From positions 558,001 to 622,000 of the forward strand of contig NZ_JACNYL010000003.1 of assembly GCF_014692525.1 (NCBI RefSeq): 64,000 nucleotides of DNA, given 5' to 3'. The DNA comes from Sphingobacterium chuzhouense (GTDB taxonomy: Bacteria > Bacteroidota > Bacteroidia > Sphingobacteriales > Sphingobacteriaceae). How positions within the stretch are numbered: the stretch's first letter is position 1; each line of letters begins with the position of its first letter. Under the pieces are notes generated by a model, which searched no databases, was not told the DNA's origin, and worked only from the letters and a program-made list of their open reading frames with translations. Below are positions 9,651-18,162 of the stretch, piece after piece. The translations under genes and the position numbers were made by a program.

Positions 9651-10838
9651 TTAATTCACTGCCTGTCCCCATAAGGTAATTTCCAGTAAACAGAAATTCA
9701 ATGTATTACCCCATGTCTCATTCACTTTATAACGAATGTAACGGTAGGATTGGTCCGTTAAATCAAATTCAAAATCCTCTCCATCCACCAACTGTTTCTC
9801 ATCATCGTCCGTAAGTGGTTCACCCACGCCCCTTCCAGAGGGTCTCGTAGATTCAAATTCGCCCAGTAATGTCCAATTATCCCAATTTGTCGTTGCCTCG
9901 TTACTACCCCATACTTCGAAACGTCTCGGTGAACACGAACCATACTTCCATGTATTTGCATGCCTTACCATATGCGTTTTCATACGCCCGAGAAGATATT
10001 CCCGTCCCAAATCTATTGTTACCCAAGTAGGCATGCCGGCTTTTTCTGGATAGTCTCGAGCATTTTGGAAAAAATAGGTTCGCTCACCGGGTGTCCATAG
10101 CTGATATAGCGGTGAGTATAACGGTTCATTAAAATCATCCATCAACGCTGCATCTTTCCACAGATCCTTATTCAGTTCCTCTTCATATAAAGGTGTAAGT
10201 GTATGATAGAGTGTATCCGATCGGTTTTGCCATTTGTCTTGTAGATAAAAGGCAAATTCAGTAGGTGTGGCCTCCAGTCCACGCACAGCGAAGAGAATGT
10301 TCTCTGTTTCTGCGCCAGAATAATATCGGTCATATTCAGTCCATCTGCCATCTTCGTCTTTTATCAGCGTATAAAACACATAATCCAGTTTAAACTCATT
10401 TTTAAAGTTCAATAATACCCCCCCAAACGTATGTGTCGCTTCCACCGTATTCGCGGAAAGCTGTATCGGGGGAGTAGTCGGACTTATATTCACCTTAACA
10501 GGAGCAGAACGTTGTTCTGATTTACTAACGGAATACACCTCCACATCGTAATCTCTTGCCTTTCCAAATCCTTCTAATAACACATAATTTTTGAAACCGG
10601 AAGATTTAACCACTTTCCTCAAGCCCCTGTCGTCCGTAAACTCAGCTGCTACATATGACATGCCTGGATCACTCGGTAGGGTATACGTTAAACGAGCTGC
10701 ACCTGGTAAATTTTCGACTTTAACATTTCTAACCTCCGCTGGAGGACCGAAACTATCTACCAATGGTTCATTTTGTTTCTGTTCACATGAATACACCAGC
10801 AAAATGGATATTATCACTAAAAATTTTATATTTTTCAT
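9651..10838 (-). CDS. surface lipoprotein, DUF4959-DUF5126-DUF5000 architecture
   Basis: The 395-residue protein has lipobox LLVYSC. It contains an FN3-like DUF4959 segment (AARLTYTLPSDPGMSYVAAEF), a middle segment with FGGVLLNFKNEF (DUF5126-like), and a C-terminal discoidin-like domain. The last includes WVTIDLGREYLLGRMK, PRRFEVWGSNE and YRYIRYKVNETWG (DUF5000-like). Proteins of this architecture follow SusD in Bacteroidota polysaccharide loci and are taken to bind glycans at the surface. It lies 16 bp after SusD and 17 bp before the next gene, consistent with one operon. Confidence 0.85.
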   Translation of the reverse strand: MKNIKFLVIISILLVYSCEQKQNEPLVDSFGPPAEVRNVKVENLPGAARLTYTLPSDPGMSYVAAEFTDDRGLRKVVKSSGFKNYVLLEGFGKARDYDVEVYSVSKSEQRSAPVKVNISPTTPPIQLSANTVEATHTFGGVLLNFKNEFKLDYVFYTLIKDEDGRWTEYDRYYSGAETENILFAVRGLEATPTEFAFYLQDKWQNRSDTLYHTLTPLYEEELNKDLWKDAALMDDFNEPLYSPLYQLWTPGERTYFFQNARDYPEKAGMPTWVTIDLGREYLLGRMKTHMVRHANTWKYGSCSPRRFEVWGSNEATTNWDNWTLLGEFESTRPSGRGVGEPLTDDDEKQLVDGEDFEFDLTDQSYRYIRYKVNETWGNTLNFCLLEITLWGQAVN

Positions 10839-10854
10839 AATTTTCCTTTCTTTT

Positions 10855-12750
10855 TTACCATCCAGGGTTCTGAACCAAGTTTTTATTAACGATTAGATCT
10901 TGTTGTTGTATCGGCCAAAAGTAATCCTTTACCCTAAACTGCTGATCAAAAAGTACACGTTCTCTGTAAAACCCTATTGTATTATTTTGATCCACATCCC
11001 AACCTGTAATGGGTTGATTCAGTTCGTCGGGAGCAGTTCGCCAGCGCCGTAAATCCCAAAAACGTTCTCCTTCAAACGCCATATCAATGGCTCGTTCCCG
11101 CTGTATAATCTCTCTTAAACCTTCTTTTGTTTGTGGTTTATCTGGTATTCTGGAGAATCCCTGCCAGGCGTCTAAAACACCTAGCAAGCCTGCTTTAGAA
11201 CGAATCCTATCTAAATAATCATAAACCTCCGCAGTCGGTCCATTCAATTCATTCAACGCTTCTGCATACAGCAGGTAAAGATCTCCTAAGCGGAGTATTA
11301 CCCAAGGATAATTAACCGCATTGTAAGTCGAGTTTGCCGAATTAGAATTCGTATAATGCACTAACTTTTTTGCATAGTATCCCGTAACGGAATGCCAGCC
11401 AGCCTGCTGTTTCCCACCGAATTCGCCTATCATTAGTCGCAACCAATAGGGTTCTTCCTGATTGAAGTTTCCCTGTCCATACCAGATACCTCTATCAAAA
11501 CCCAACGATCCATAGAAACGAGGCTCTCTATCAAAGTTGAACGCAACTGTTGTTTCTCCTTGCTTAATATAGTACCTATCTTCGAACTCGGCAACCTTCA
11601 AGCCATAACGGTTGTTATAATCCCACGTTCTATCTTCATCTATCGGAACACCATTCTCCGTATAAAATAAACTGGCTATCTTTAACGGAACACCTGTACT
11701 TCCATTAGGTGTGGAATAGACACGTTGCTCCTCACTCAACGCTTTGGGCTGTATCCATGTTTGCAACTGAGTAGTGGAACTATTGTGTCCCCATATAATT
11801 TCTCGGTTCCATTGATCGGTCACCGTGCCTCTATTTGTTAACCCCAAATGTAGGCTATCGGGAATGTTCTGGGTCTGCTGATTCAGTGGAAATTCATACA
11901 ATTGATAACCTTGAAGATGAGCCACCATAATGGCCTGTTCCAGTGCATCTACAGCTTGTTTCCATTTTTCCTCACTGTACTCTATATTGAATAAAACAGT
12001 TCCATCGTGATTGGCAAAATTGGCATAAGTACTGTTGCCGTTGAATAACGGACTCGCAGCATAGGTCAAAATTTTTGCTTTGTAACCCAATGCGATAGGC
12101 AATGTAATGCGACCGTATTCCGAATTCTCGTTCATCAACTGCAGCGGCAAATCCTCTTCTGCTTCGGTAATCAATTCCACAATATACTCGAACACCTCAT
12201 CTACCGGCCGACGGAACACCCTTACCTCTTCCCCCGATGCCGATATCGGTATATTCTCGCGCATAATTGGAATAGGGCCATAGGATCTTAAGAGTAGGAA
12301 ATGATAATATGCTTTCAGAAATTTTACTTCCGCAGCCCATTGTCTCTTCTCATAATTATCCATATCCGGTACAATACCAATATGTTCGAGAAAAATATTA
12401 CATTCGCTGATTGCTTCCCATAAATCGGTCCCCCCGCTTCCGCCCGTCCAATAGTTAATTAACGGAGACGATACACTTTGCTGACCACGAGCGATATTCC
12501 AGTTTGTCCAAGTAGCCTTATCACTAGATAACCAAAATTCATCAGCCCCGTAAAGCCCCGGGTTATAATACATACTCCCAAAATTGGGTATATAAGAATA
12601 ACATCCCGCCATATATCGCTCCGCAGTACTCCGCATCCGAAAGGCATATTCTAAACTCGCGACATTATCAGGTACGACATCTATCCATTTATTACAACCT
12701 ACAGATACAGCGATGATACAAGCTATTATTGTTGTTTTTAAATACTTCAT
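10855..12750 (-). CDS. SusD/RagB-family surface glycan-binding lipoprotein (PUL G)
   Basis: The 631-residue protein begins MKYLKTT with lipobox VSVGC. Family hallmarks are visible: AEVKFLKAYYHFLLLRSYG in the N-terminal TPR-like helices, and a C-terminal block LRLGDLYLLYAEALNEL, RERAIDMAFEGERFWDLRRW, ending YFWPIQQQDLIVNKNLVQNPGW. SusD proteins cap the SusC transporter and capture oligosaccharides. The gene starts 4 bp after the SusC stop. It is somewhat longer than many SusD proteins, with the extra residues in the middle. Confidence 0.95.
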   Translation of the reverse strand: MKYLKTTIIACIIAVSVGCNKWIDVVPDNVASLEYAFRMRSTAERYMAGCYSYIPNFGSMYYNPGLYGADEFWLSSDKATWTNWNIARGQQSVSSPLINYWTGGSGGTDLWEAISECNIFLEHIGIVPDMDNYEKRQWAAEVKFLKAYYHFLLLRSYGPIPIMRENIPISASGEEVRVFRRPVDEVFEYIVELITEAEEDLPLQLMNENSEYGRITLPIALGYKAKILTYAASPLFNGNSTYANFANHDGTVLFNIEYSEEKWKQAVDALEQAIMVAHLQGYQLYEFPLNQQTQNIPDSLHLGLTNRGTVTDQWNREIIWGHNSSTTQLQTWIQPKALSEEQRVYSTPNGSTGVPLKIASLFYTENGVPIDEDRTWDYNNRYGLKVAEFEDRYYIKQGETTVAFNFDREPRFYGSLGFDRGIWYGQGNFNQEEPYWLRLMIGEFGGKQQAGWHSVTGYYAKKLVHYTNSNSANSTYNAVNYPWVILRLGDLYLLYAEALNELNGPTAEVYDYLDRIRSKAGLLGVLDAWQGFSRIPDKPQTKEGLREIIQRERAIDMAFEGERFWDLRRWRTAPDELNQPITGWDVDQNNTIGFYRERVLFDQQFRVKDYFWPIQQQDLIVNKNLVQNPGW

Positions 12751-12754
12751 TACA

Positions 12755-15700
12755 TTAGAAAGTTACATTTATGCCTAAATTAAATACCCTTTGAAGTGGA
12801 TAACCCAATCCGTCACCGCCCATTTCCGAATCCCACAACTTGAAATGGCTAAGATTAAACAGATTTGTCCCGCTCACGTAAAAACGTGCTGTCTTCGCGT
12901 GGAGTCTACGTCGCATATTCTCAGGCAATGAAAACCCTATTTCAGCCTGCTTTAGCCGTAGGAAGTCACCGTTATGCAGCCACCAGGTACTACGGACGAC
13001 ATTGTTGTTATGATTGTTTATGCTTAAACGTGGCCACAATGCGTATACGTCTGGGTTATTTAAAGAAAAATGATCGTCTGCAAAAGCTTGCAAGATCTGC
13101 TTTCCGTCAACAAATGGCTGGACAGCGACCGGATCTACGAAAAAAGAAGAGTAGGCAGATCCTTGAAAAAAAGCAGACAGGTCTAATGCTTTCCACCCAA
13201 ACGAAAAGCCTACGCCATAAATAATTTGTGGAACTGTTGGAAAACCGATAGGCACCTCATCTAAACTATTAATGATACCGTCGTTGTTAATATCTTTATA
13301 TTTAATATCACCCGCGATATTTGGCTGCCCAGTAAAATCCTGAAACGGAGAATTCTGAACCTCATCATCATCTATAAAGAGGCGTTCGGCAAGATACCCC
13401 CTAGGCTGATTGAGTGGTTGCCCGATTCTGGATTTCCACCATTCCTTATCGTAAGTCGGTTCCTCATACACGCGATACTTATTAGTTGCATAGGTAAAGT
13501 TGCCCCTTGCCTGTAGCCACATCTGATTGTTAAAACTATGTGAGAAATCCACTGACATATCCATTCCCTGACCGGACACTTCCCCTACATTTGCACTCAC
13601 ATCAGCAGTCAATCCCATCGTCGTCGGAATATCCGCCCTATTCATTAAAATATTCTTTCTGATTTCAGAAAAGAAGTCGGCTTGGATTTCAACCTTATTA
13701 AACAAACCCAGTTCGACCGCCAGATTTTTTTTGTAAGCAGTTTCCCAAGTGATACCAGGGTTAGCATATCGACGCACATTGATACCACTCAACGTACGCC
13801 TGCTTTGTTGTCCAAACGTATAACTACGTCCCCCTGAGCTCATATCTACTTCAGAAATATAAAAGAAACGATCTGTCGCCGATCCGATCTGGTCATTCCC
13901 TACAAGACCATACGTTCCACGCACACGAAAATTATGAATTTTCTCCTTCCATGGTTCCCAGAATTTTTCATTGGACACACTCCATGCTAAACCAAATGAA
14001 GGGAAGAAACCAAAACGATGACTTTCATGAAAACGTTCCGAACCGTTGTAACCGAAGTTAAATTCCGCGTAATACCGGCTATCATAGGAATATGTACCTC
14101 TTCCTGAAACACCGACATTTCTTGATGGAAGTGAAACTTGTAAATTTGTCGCATGTGCGTCAATACTAGATCGAATAATATTCACCAATAAACCACTAAC
14201 AGAGTGTTTGTCATTGAATACCCTACTATAATCTATTGCAGACTCCATATAAAATATTGAATTCTGGACCCTTACACCGTCACCTCCTGGCACATTATAA
14301 TCTAAGTATTCCGTCCCTGATGATTCATTAAAAACTTCCAAGGTATAATCTCCCGTCCTACGATCTGACGATGTTATCCCGTAATAAAAGGGATTATATG
14401 AACGTCTGATTTCAAATCGGGATGTACGATTGGTATTAAACATCGACCGAAACCGTAGCCCAGGAGTTATAAAACCTAAGTCCTGTTTCAGTTCCATCTG
14501 CGCCATCATAACCGAACGGGTATAATCTCTATAGCCGCTAACCATATCGGCATAAGGATTGATAAAAGATCTTTCCGCATCCCCCGGCCGCCCAAACATG
14601 ATATGCTGGACATATTCATGATCTGCGTCTTTTGGATATGTGGGCAAAAACTCGACGGGACTGCTTCTAACCACTTTTTCAAAAAGAGATTTTCCTCCTT
14701 CTATGGGACCATTATAATCGTCAAATATACCATTCAGACGCACGATAAGTTCTGTCGATTTTGTTACGTCCACATTCACGTTAGCACGGAGTGTATAACT
14801 CTTTAGATCTATATTATTATTAAAATTGTTGACCGGATCAACCTTTAATAAGCCGTTATCCTGTGCATAAGAGCCCGCCACGTAATATCGAGCCACTTTA
14901 CCTCCACCTCGAATATTCAGATTATGTCTATGATTGATCGTATGTGTTTTAAATAATTCTTCTCGCCAGTCCACCTGTGGAAAAAGAATTGGATAATTCC
15001 CTTCTTCTGTCGCATCAATATATTCGCGTGTAAAATATGGTCTTTCAAGTGGTGAGCGTGACTGGAGCGCGTCATTGTACAAATTCATGTATGTTATTGG
15101 ATCTGCTAATTCCACGTTACGAGTAGGCGCAGAATACGATGCTTCACTACGGAAGGAGATACTTGCGGGTCCTTCTTTACCTTGCTTTGTCGTTACATAA
15201 ATAACCCCATTTGCACCGCGAGCACCGTATAAAGCCGTTGAAGTGGCATCCTTCATAATCGTGAAGCTCTCTATATCATCCGGACGCAAACGCGCCATCT
15301 CAGTGACACCTACCTCAACACCGTCTATTAAGATCAACGGATCTACCTTACCCGTTCCAAAAGACGTCACACCACGGATAAAAAAGTCAGCATTGTCCAT
15401 ACCGGGTTCCCCACTACGCTGATACGCAATGATACCAGCAGCCTGTCCAGCTAAAGCCGTTGTGAGGTTACTAGATGGTATTCGCAGATTCTCAGGTTTA
15501 ACTTGTGTAACAGAACCAACCATATCCGTTCGCTTTTGCTGTCCAAATGCCACAACTACCACCTCTTCCAAGGCTGCTGGATCTTCTTGCAATATGATTT
15601 CGATTTTGGTTTGGTCTGCTAACTTAATCTCCTGCGCCAAATAACCTGTATATGTTACCACCAGCACGCTGCCTTTTTCCAAATTCGGAAACGTAAATTC

Positions 15701-15970
15701 GCCATACCGATCAGTCTGTGTTCCTACAGATGTACCTTTGATAGTCACAGTCGCACCCTCTAATGGCTTCCCATCTTTGTCTTTCACTATGCCTTTTACA
15801 TTTTGGTCAATATCTGCCGTGGTTGCGACGTTGGCTAATAAGACTGGTGAGAAACCGCAGTTCAATAATAAAAAAGAGAAAAAAAGACAAGATACCTTTA
15901 TACCTGTGCATCGAGCTTTTGGTATCTGATCAGAGAAAAATAGAAATAATCTACAAAGTTTACTTTTCAT
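12755..15970 (-). CDS. SusC/RagA-family TonB-dependent outer membrane transporter without STN domain (PUL G)
   Basis: The 1071-residue protein has a signal peptide (residues about 1-47). A carboxypeptidase-regulatory-like beta-sandwich follows (VKGIVKDKDGKPLEGATVTIKGTS). Next come the SusC hallmark EEVVVVAFGQQKRTDMVGSV and a plug with GVTSFGTGKVDPLILIDGV and DDIESFTIMKDATSTALYGARG. A 22-strand-type barrel ends in NLFNLSHFKLWDSE and LGINVTF. It imports glycan fragments across the outer membrane. There is no STN domain, so it is not expected to signal through FecR. Instead the leader carries two LacI-type operators (16001-16014 and 16169-16182). Confidence 0.95.
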   Translation of the reverse strand: MKSKLCRLFLFFSDQIPKARCTGIKVSCLFFSFLLLNCGFSPVLLANVATTADIDQNVKGIVKDKDGKPLEGATVTIKGTSVGTQTDRYGEFTFPNLEKGSVLVVTYTGYLAQEIKLADQTKIEIILQEDPAALEEVVVVAFGQQKRTDMVGSVTQVKPENLRIPSSNLTTALAGQAAGIIAYQRSGEPGMDNADFFIRGVTSFGTGKVDPLILIDGVEVGVTEMARLRPDDIESFTIMKDATSTALYGARGANGVIYVTTKQGKEGPASISFRSEASYSAPTRNVELADPITYMNLYNDALQSRSPLERPYFTREYIDATEEGNYPILFPQVDWREELFKTHTINHRHNLNIRGGGKVARYYVAGSYAQDNGLLKVDPVNNFNNNIDLKSYTLRANVNVDVTKSTELIVRLNGIFDDYNGPIEGGKSLFEKVVRSSPVEFLPTYPKDADHEYVQHIMFGRPGDAERSFINPYADMVSGYRDYTRSVMMAQMELKQDLGFITPGLRFRSMFNTNRTSRFEIRRSYNPFYYGITSSDRRTGDYTLEVFNESSGTEYLDYNVPGGDGVRVQNSIFYMESAIDYSRVFNDKHSVSGLLVNIIRSSIDAHATNLQVSLPSRNVGVSGRGTYSYDSRYYAEFNFGYNGSERFHESHRFGFFPSFGLAWSVSNEKFWEPWKEKIHNFRVRGTYGLVGNDQIGSATDRFFYISEVDMSSGGRSYTFGQQSRRTLSGINVRRYANPGITWETAYKKNLAVELGLFNKVEIQADFFSEIRKNILMNRADIPTTMGLTADVSANVGEVSGQGMDMSVDFSHSFNNQMWLQARGNFTYATNKYRVYEEPTYDKEWWKSRIGQPLNQPRGYLAERLFIDDDEVQNSPFQDFTGQPNIAGDIKYKDINNDGIINSLDEVPIGFPTVPQIIYGVGFSFGWKALDLSAFFQGSAYSSFFVDPVAVQPFVDGKQILQAFADDHFSLNNPDVYALWPRLSINNHNNNVVRSTWWLHNGDFLRLKQAEIGFSLPENMRRRLHAKTARFYVSGTNLFNLSHFKLWDSEMGGDGLGYPLQRVFNLGINVTF

Positions 15971-16000
15971 AATGTATATGATATGTTAGTTATTATACTA

Positions 16001-16014
16001 CGTTTACGTTACCG
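16001..16014. promoter_or_regulatory. LacI-type operator, proximal site of SusC operon G
   Basis: The sequence CGTTTACGTTACCG differs at one base from the site at 16169-16182 and at two from the perfect palindromes at 59357 and 59490. A central CG with flanking half sites is typical of LacI-family operators. It begins 31 bp upstream of the ATG at 15970, nearly the same distance as the site before 59327. Confidence 0.6.
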
Positions 16015-16168
16015 TAACTATTTTTTAAGTTTTATTGGATTTCACAATTTAATATTCATTCTTCAAAAAGTTATGAAATTAACCTTATATGAAATCTCTC
16101 TCTTTTTTTTCCGCGATTCATGGAATCGCCAACTTTTTATTATTGATATTTTCGGTTCACAAATTTTA

Positions 16169-16182
16169 CGGTTACGTTACCG
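16169..16182. promoter_or_regulatory. LacI-type operator, distal site of SusC operon G
   Basis: CGGTTACGTTACCG is a near-palindrome, 168 bp centre to centre from the proximal site, a spacing that would allow looping. The surrounding gap (15971-16394) also holds the terminator at 16326-16365 and is otherwise AT-rich without a gene. Confidence 0.6.
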
Positions 16183-16325
16183 CAATTGAACATAAACATG
16201 TTAGTTTGAAACAATAATAATGAATATATTTTAAAAACAAAAAAAAATTGCTTTTTATTTACGACAATGTTGGATCTAATAATCGATTTTAAGAAACTAA
16301 CCTCTGGTATTGTTTAGGATTCGGC

Positions 16326-16365
16326 AAAAAAACACTATCCCCGAGAAGATTTCCTCTTCCCGGGG
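16326..16365 (-). terminator. intrinsic terminator of the FN3/DUF5675 cassette
   Basis: On the minus strand an 11-bp stem with one mismatch (CCCCGGGAAGA / TCTTCTCGGGG) is followed after five bases by a run of seven T. It lies about 30 bp after the stop at 16395 and separates the cassette from the SusC promoter. Confidence 0.8.
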
Positions 16366-16394
16366 TATGGTATAATTCAATCGTTACGTTCTAA

Positions 16395-16556
16395 TCAACG
16401 TCTTCGTCGACCACCATCCAGCAGGCGGCTGACCAGATAGCTAACTGTTGCACCTATTGCTGCTACCGCAGCCGTATGCACCATATTTCCCCAGTCGAAA
16501 CTGTTCCATACTGAACAGATTGTACCGCCGAGCGTACCGAATTGCACATTACTCAT
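16395..16556 (-). CDS. small membrane protein (53 aa), holin-like size
   Basis: A short frame from ATG at 16556 to TGA at 16395 encodes 53 residues: MSNVQFGTLG at the start, a hydrophobic helix (MVHTAAVAAIGATVSYLVSRLL) and a basic tail DGGRRRR. The start overlaps the stop of the upstream gene by 8 bp (ATGAGTAA), which strongly suggests translational coupling. A single membrane span with a positive cytosolic tail is what is seen. The small size and the cassette with a DUF5675 protein suggest a lysis- or export-linked role, but I do not recognise a family. Confidence 0.65.
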   Translation of the reverse strand: MSNVQFGTLGGTICSVWNSFDWGNMVHTAAVAAIGATVSYLVSRLLDGGRRRR

Positions 16557-16746
16557 TATCCGCATCACTTCCCTCCTTTCTTTCTGTTTTTGTCAGATCA
16601 TCCTCTTCCCCATCCAATACCTTCTCCATGATCCCGAGCCCAACAGCGATATACTTTAGTAGGCTTAATGCCTTTTCGGGCAATTTTATCGGTGCAAGCA
16701 ATACGACCTGTACCGCCTGGCTGATTTTCTTAATTATTGTTTTCAT
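16549..16746 (-). CDS. small conserved-type protein (65 aa) with amphipathic/hydrophobic N-terminus
   Basis: The 65-residue product has KTIIKKISQAVQVVLLAPIKLP and SLLKYIAVGLGIMEKVL, then an acidic tail (DGEEDDLTKTERKEGSDADNE). A single membrane-associated region with a charged C-terminus is visible. It lies 36 bp after the DUF5675 gene and is translationally coupled to the 53-residue gene. I do not know its function. The order FN3 protein, DUF5675 protein, two small membrane-type proteins looks like a compact functional cassette. Confidence 0.6.
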   Translation of the reverse strand: MKTIIKKISQAVQVVLLAPIKLPEKALSLLKYIAVGLGIMEKVLDGEEDDLTKTERKEGSDADNE

Positions 16747-16782
16747 TTTTTCTGTTTGTTGAGATAGTTGGTATTAATCCTA

Positions 16783-17238
16783 TTAATACCTGACTTTAAT
16801 AAATACCTCTCCTTTTTCCATCAAGGCACTCAACCGTTTGTAGACGGTTTTATAGGCCTTTTGAGATTGATGAACTTCATAATCACCAAAGTTCTTGTCA
16901 TATCGCATGGTGTTACCGACCAGTAGGCAACCCGCCGTATTTGCATGGGTATTTCCTTTGTGGATATAGACATAAGAGAAGTTCGGAATTCCTTTCAGTT
17001 CGATCATGCCCTTGTGGAATTTTGGATACCAGCGCTGATAGCGACCATTCATGGCACCATACCGATTGTACTCGAGTTTATAGCGACCCGCCGGAATGGC
17101 GGTGCTACCTGGAATCTTCTCATCCCGGATCGAATCCTCTAACACATAGCAAATAAATTCATCGTTGATATAAAGTTCAGACAGGGTAGTATTCTTTCCC
17201 TGTCTGCTAAGTTTTACGCGTATTTCCATGCTACCCAT
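16783..17238 (-). CDS. DUF5675-family protein with an L,D-transpeptidase-like His/Cys motif
   Basis: The 151-residue protein (or 148 from the ATG at 17229) has the DUF5675 pattern: a short beta domain (KLSRQGKNTTLSELYIND), the segment STAIPAGRYKLEYNRY, and the key block YVYIHKGNTHANTAGCLLVG. In that block His93, the GN pair, Thr101 and Cys104 resemble the HxGN...T.GC active-site arrangement of YkuD-like enzymes. Members occur in phages and Bacteroidota, often beside lysis-type small genes. There is no signal peptide, so it is cytosolic or exported by another route. Catalytic activity is an inference from the motif. Confidence 0.75.
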   Translation of the reverse strand: MGSMEIRVKLSRQGKNTTLSELYINDEFICYVLEDSIRDEKIPGSTAIPAGRYKLEYNRYGAMNGRYQRWYPKFHKGMIELKGIPNFSYVYIHKGNTHANTAGCLLVGNTMRYDKNFGDYEVHQSQKAYKTVYKRLSALMEKGEVFIKVRY

Positions 17239-17247
17239 AACTTATTA

Positions 17248-17880
17248 CTATCTAGCAATCAGGGATACCGCTTCACTCCAATCACCAGTTCCCTTACCGT
17301 TGCGTGCGCGCACGCGTGCATAGACACGTTCACCGGGTGTTAGATTCTGGATATAGTTCAAGCGAGAATCTGTCGTAAGCAAGATATCTTCCCATTCCGG
17401 CGTACCGTCCTCCCCCAAACGCGTTGCATAGCAATACTCATATTCCCAAGCTGCACGCAGGGCATTGAAGACAAATCGCATCTCTCCACTTACATTCCCG
17501 TCCAGTAGGCGAGCATTACCTGGGATACCCGGAACCTTGGACGATCTTGGATCCGGAACCAACTCAAAGCCCGAACTTGCCAACATCTCCCGGTTACCAT
17601 TTGCTATCCTGTTCACATAAAACGCCAGCTCCTTCATGGCTCCGGCTAATACGATCTTCGCGTTGTCCCGTGCTTCCTTTTGAAAACGGCTGCCGCCGTT
17701 GCTCGCTATTTCATGTTTCTCCCGATAGTCGTTTACCAGCCGCGAATATTCATCTATATCGGGACGGGGGTCCGGAAAGTTAGCATTGTCCGTCATAGAT
17801 GTTAACGTGCGTCCGGCGAGTGTTGATAAGGAATGGTCTCCCCATTTCTCATACGCTATATATACTGTTGCTTTTCTCAT
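17248..17880 (-). CDS. fibronectin type III domain protein of the DUF5675 cassette
   Basis: The 210-residue protein has an N-terminal helical region (residues about 30-100) and a C-terminal FN3-like domain (about 118-210) with VPGIPGNARLLDG, ALRAAWEYEYCYATR, YIQNLTPGERVYARVRARNGKGTGDWSEAVSL. There is no signal peptide. The gene is 9 bp upstream of DUF5675, so the four small genes form one unit ending at the terminator near 16340. FN3 proteins of this size are found in phage-derived and contractile-injection-type clusters, but no tail, sheath or capsid gene is present here. Its role is unknown. Confidence 0.7.
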   Translation of the reverse strand: MRKATVYIAYEKWGDHSLSTLAGRTLTSMTDNANFPDPRPDIDEYSRLVNDYREKHEIASNGGSRFQKEARDNAKIVLAGAMKELAFYVNRIANGNREMLASSGFELVPDPRSSKVPGIPGNARLLDGNVSGEMRFVFNALRAAWEYEYCYATRLGEDGTPEWEDILLTTDSRLNYIQNLTPGERVYARVRARNGKGTGDWSEAVSLIAR

Positions 17881-18162
17881 TTTTTCTGTTATTTATATTT
17901 ATATTAGTGCTTAATTCTTCAAACATGCTGCCCAGCTCACGAAGGAAGCAGTCATATCTGGTCACCATCATTTTTCGTACTTTTATTGGTGGTCCTCTAG
18001 GAAGCCTTTTTTTATGTTGCATGCCCAAATATGGTTGGGAAAAAATGCCTAGAAGAGAAAACACGCAACGCCGTACAACAAACAACAAGAACATACAGTA
18101 TCTTACAAAAACACACGAGGATATTATCCGCGCATAAGGCATCCGATCGATCCAAAACAGGA
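17881..18162. other. gap before the FN3 cassette, no convincing gene
   Basis: This stretch is AT-rich near 17881-17920 and would hold the promoter and leader of the FN3 gene. A 41-codon minus-strand frame (ATG at 17971) overlaps the FN3 start but has no support. No clear promoter boxes, tRNA or hairpin terminator are visible. Confidence 0.4.

Noticed and set aside
17849-18142. Minus-strand 97-codon frame in the gap before the FN3 gene
   Set aside because: It overlaps the FN3 gene start, has no recognisable domain or ribosome site, and its composition (Cys/Phe-rich then basic) looks like chance.
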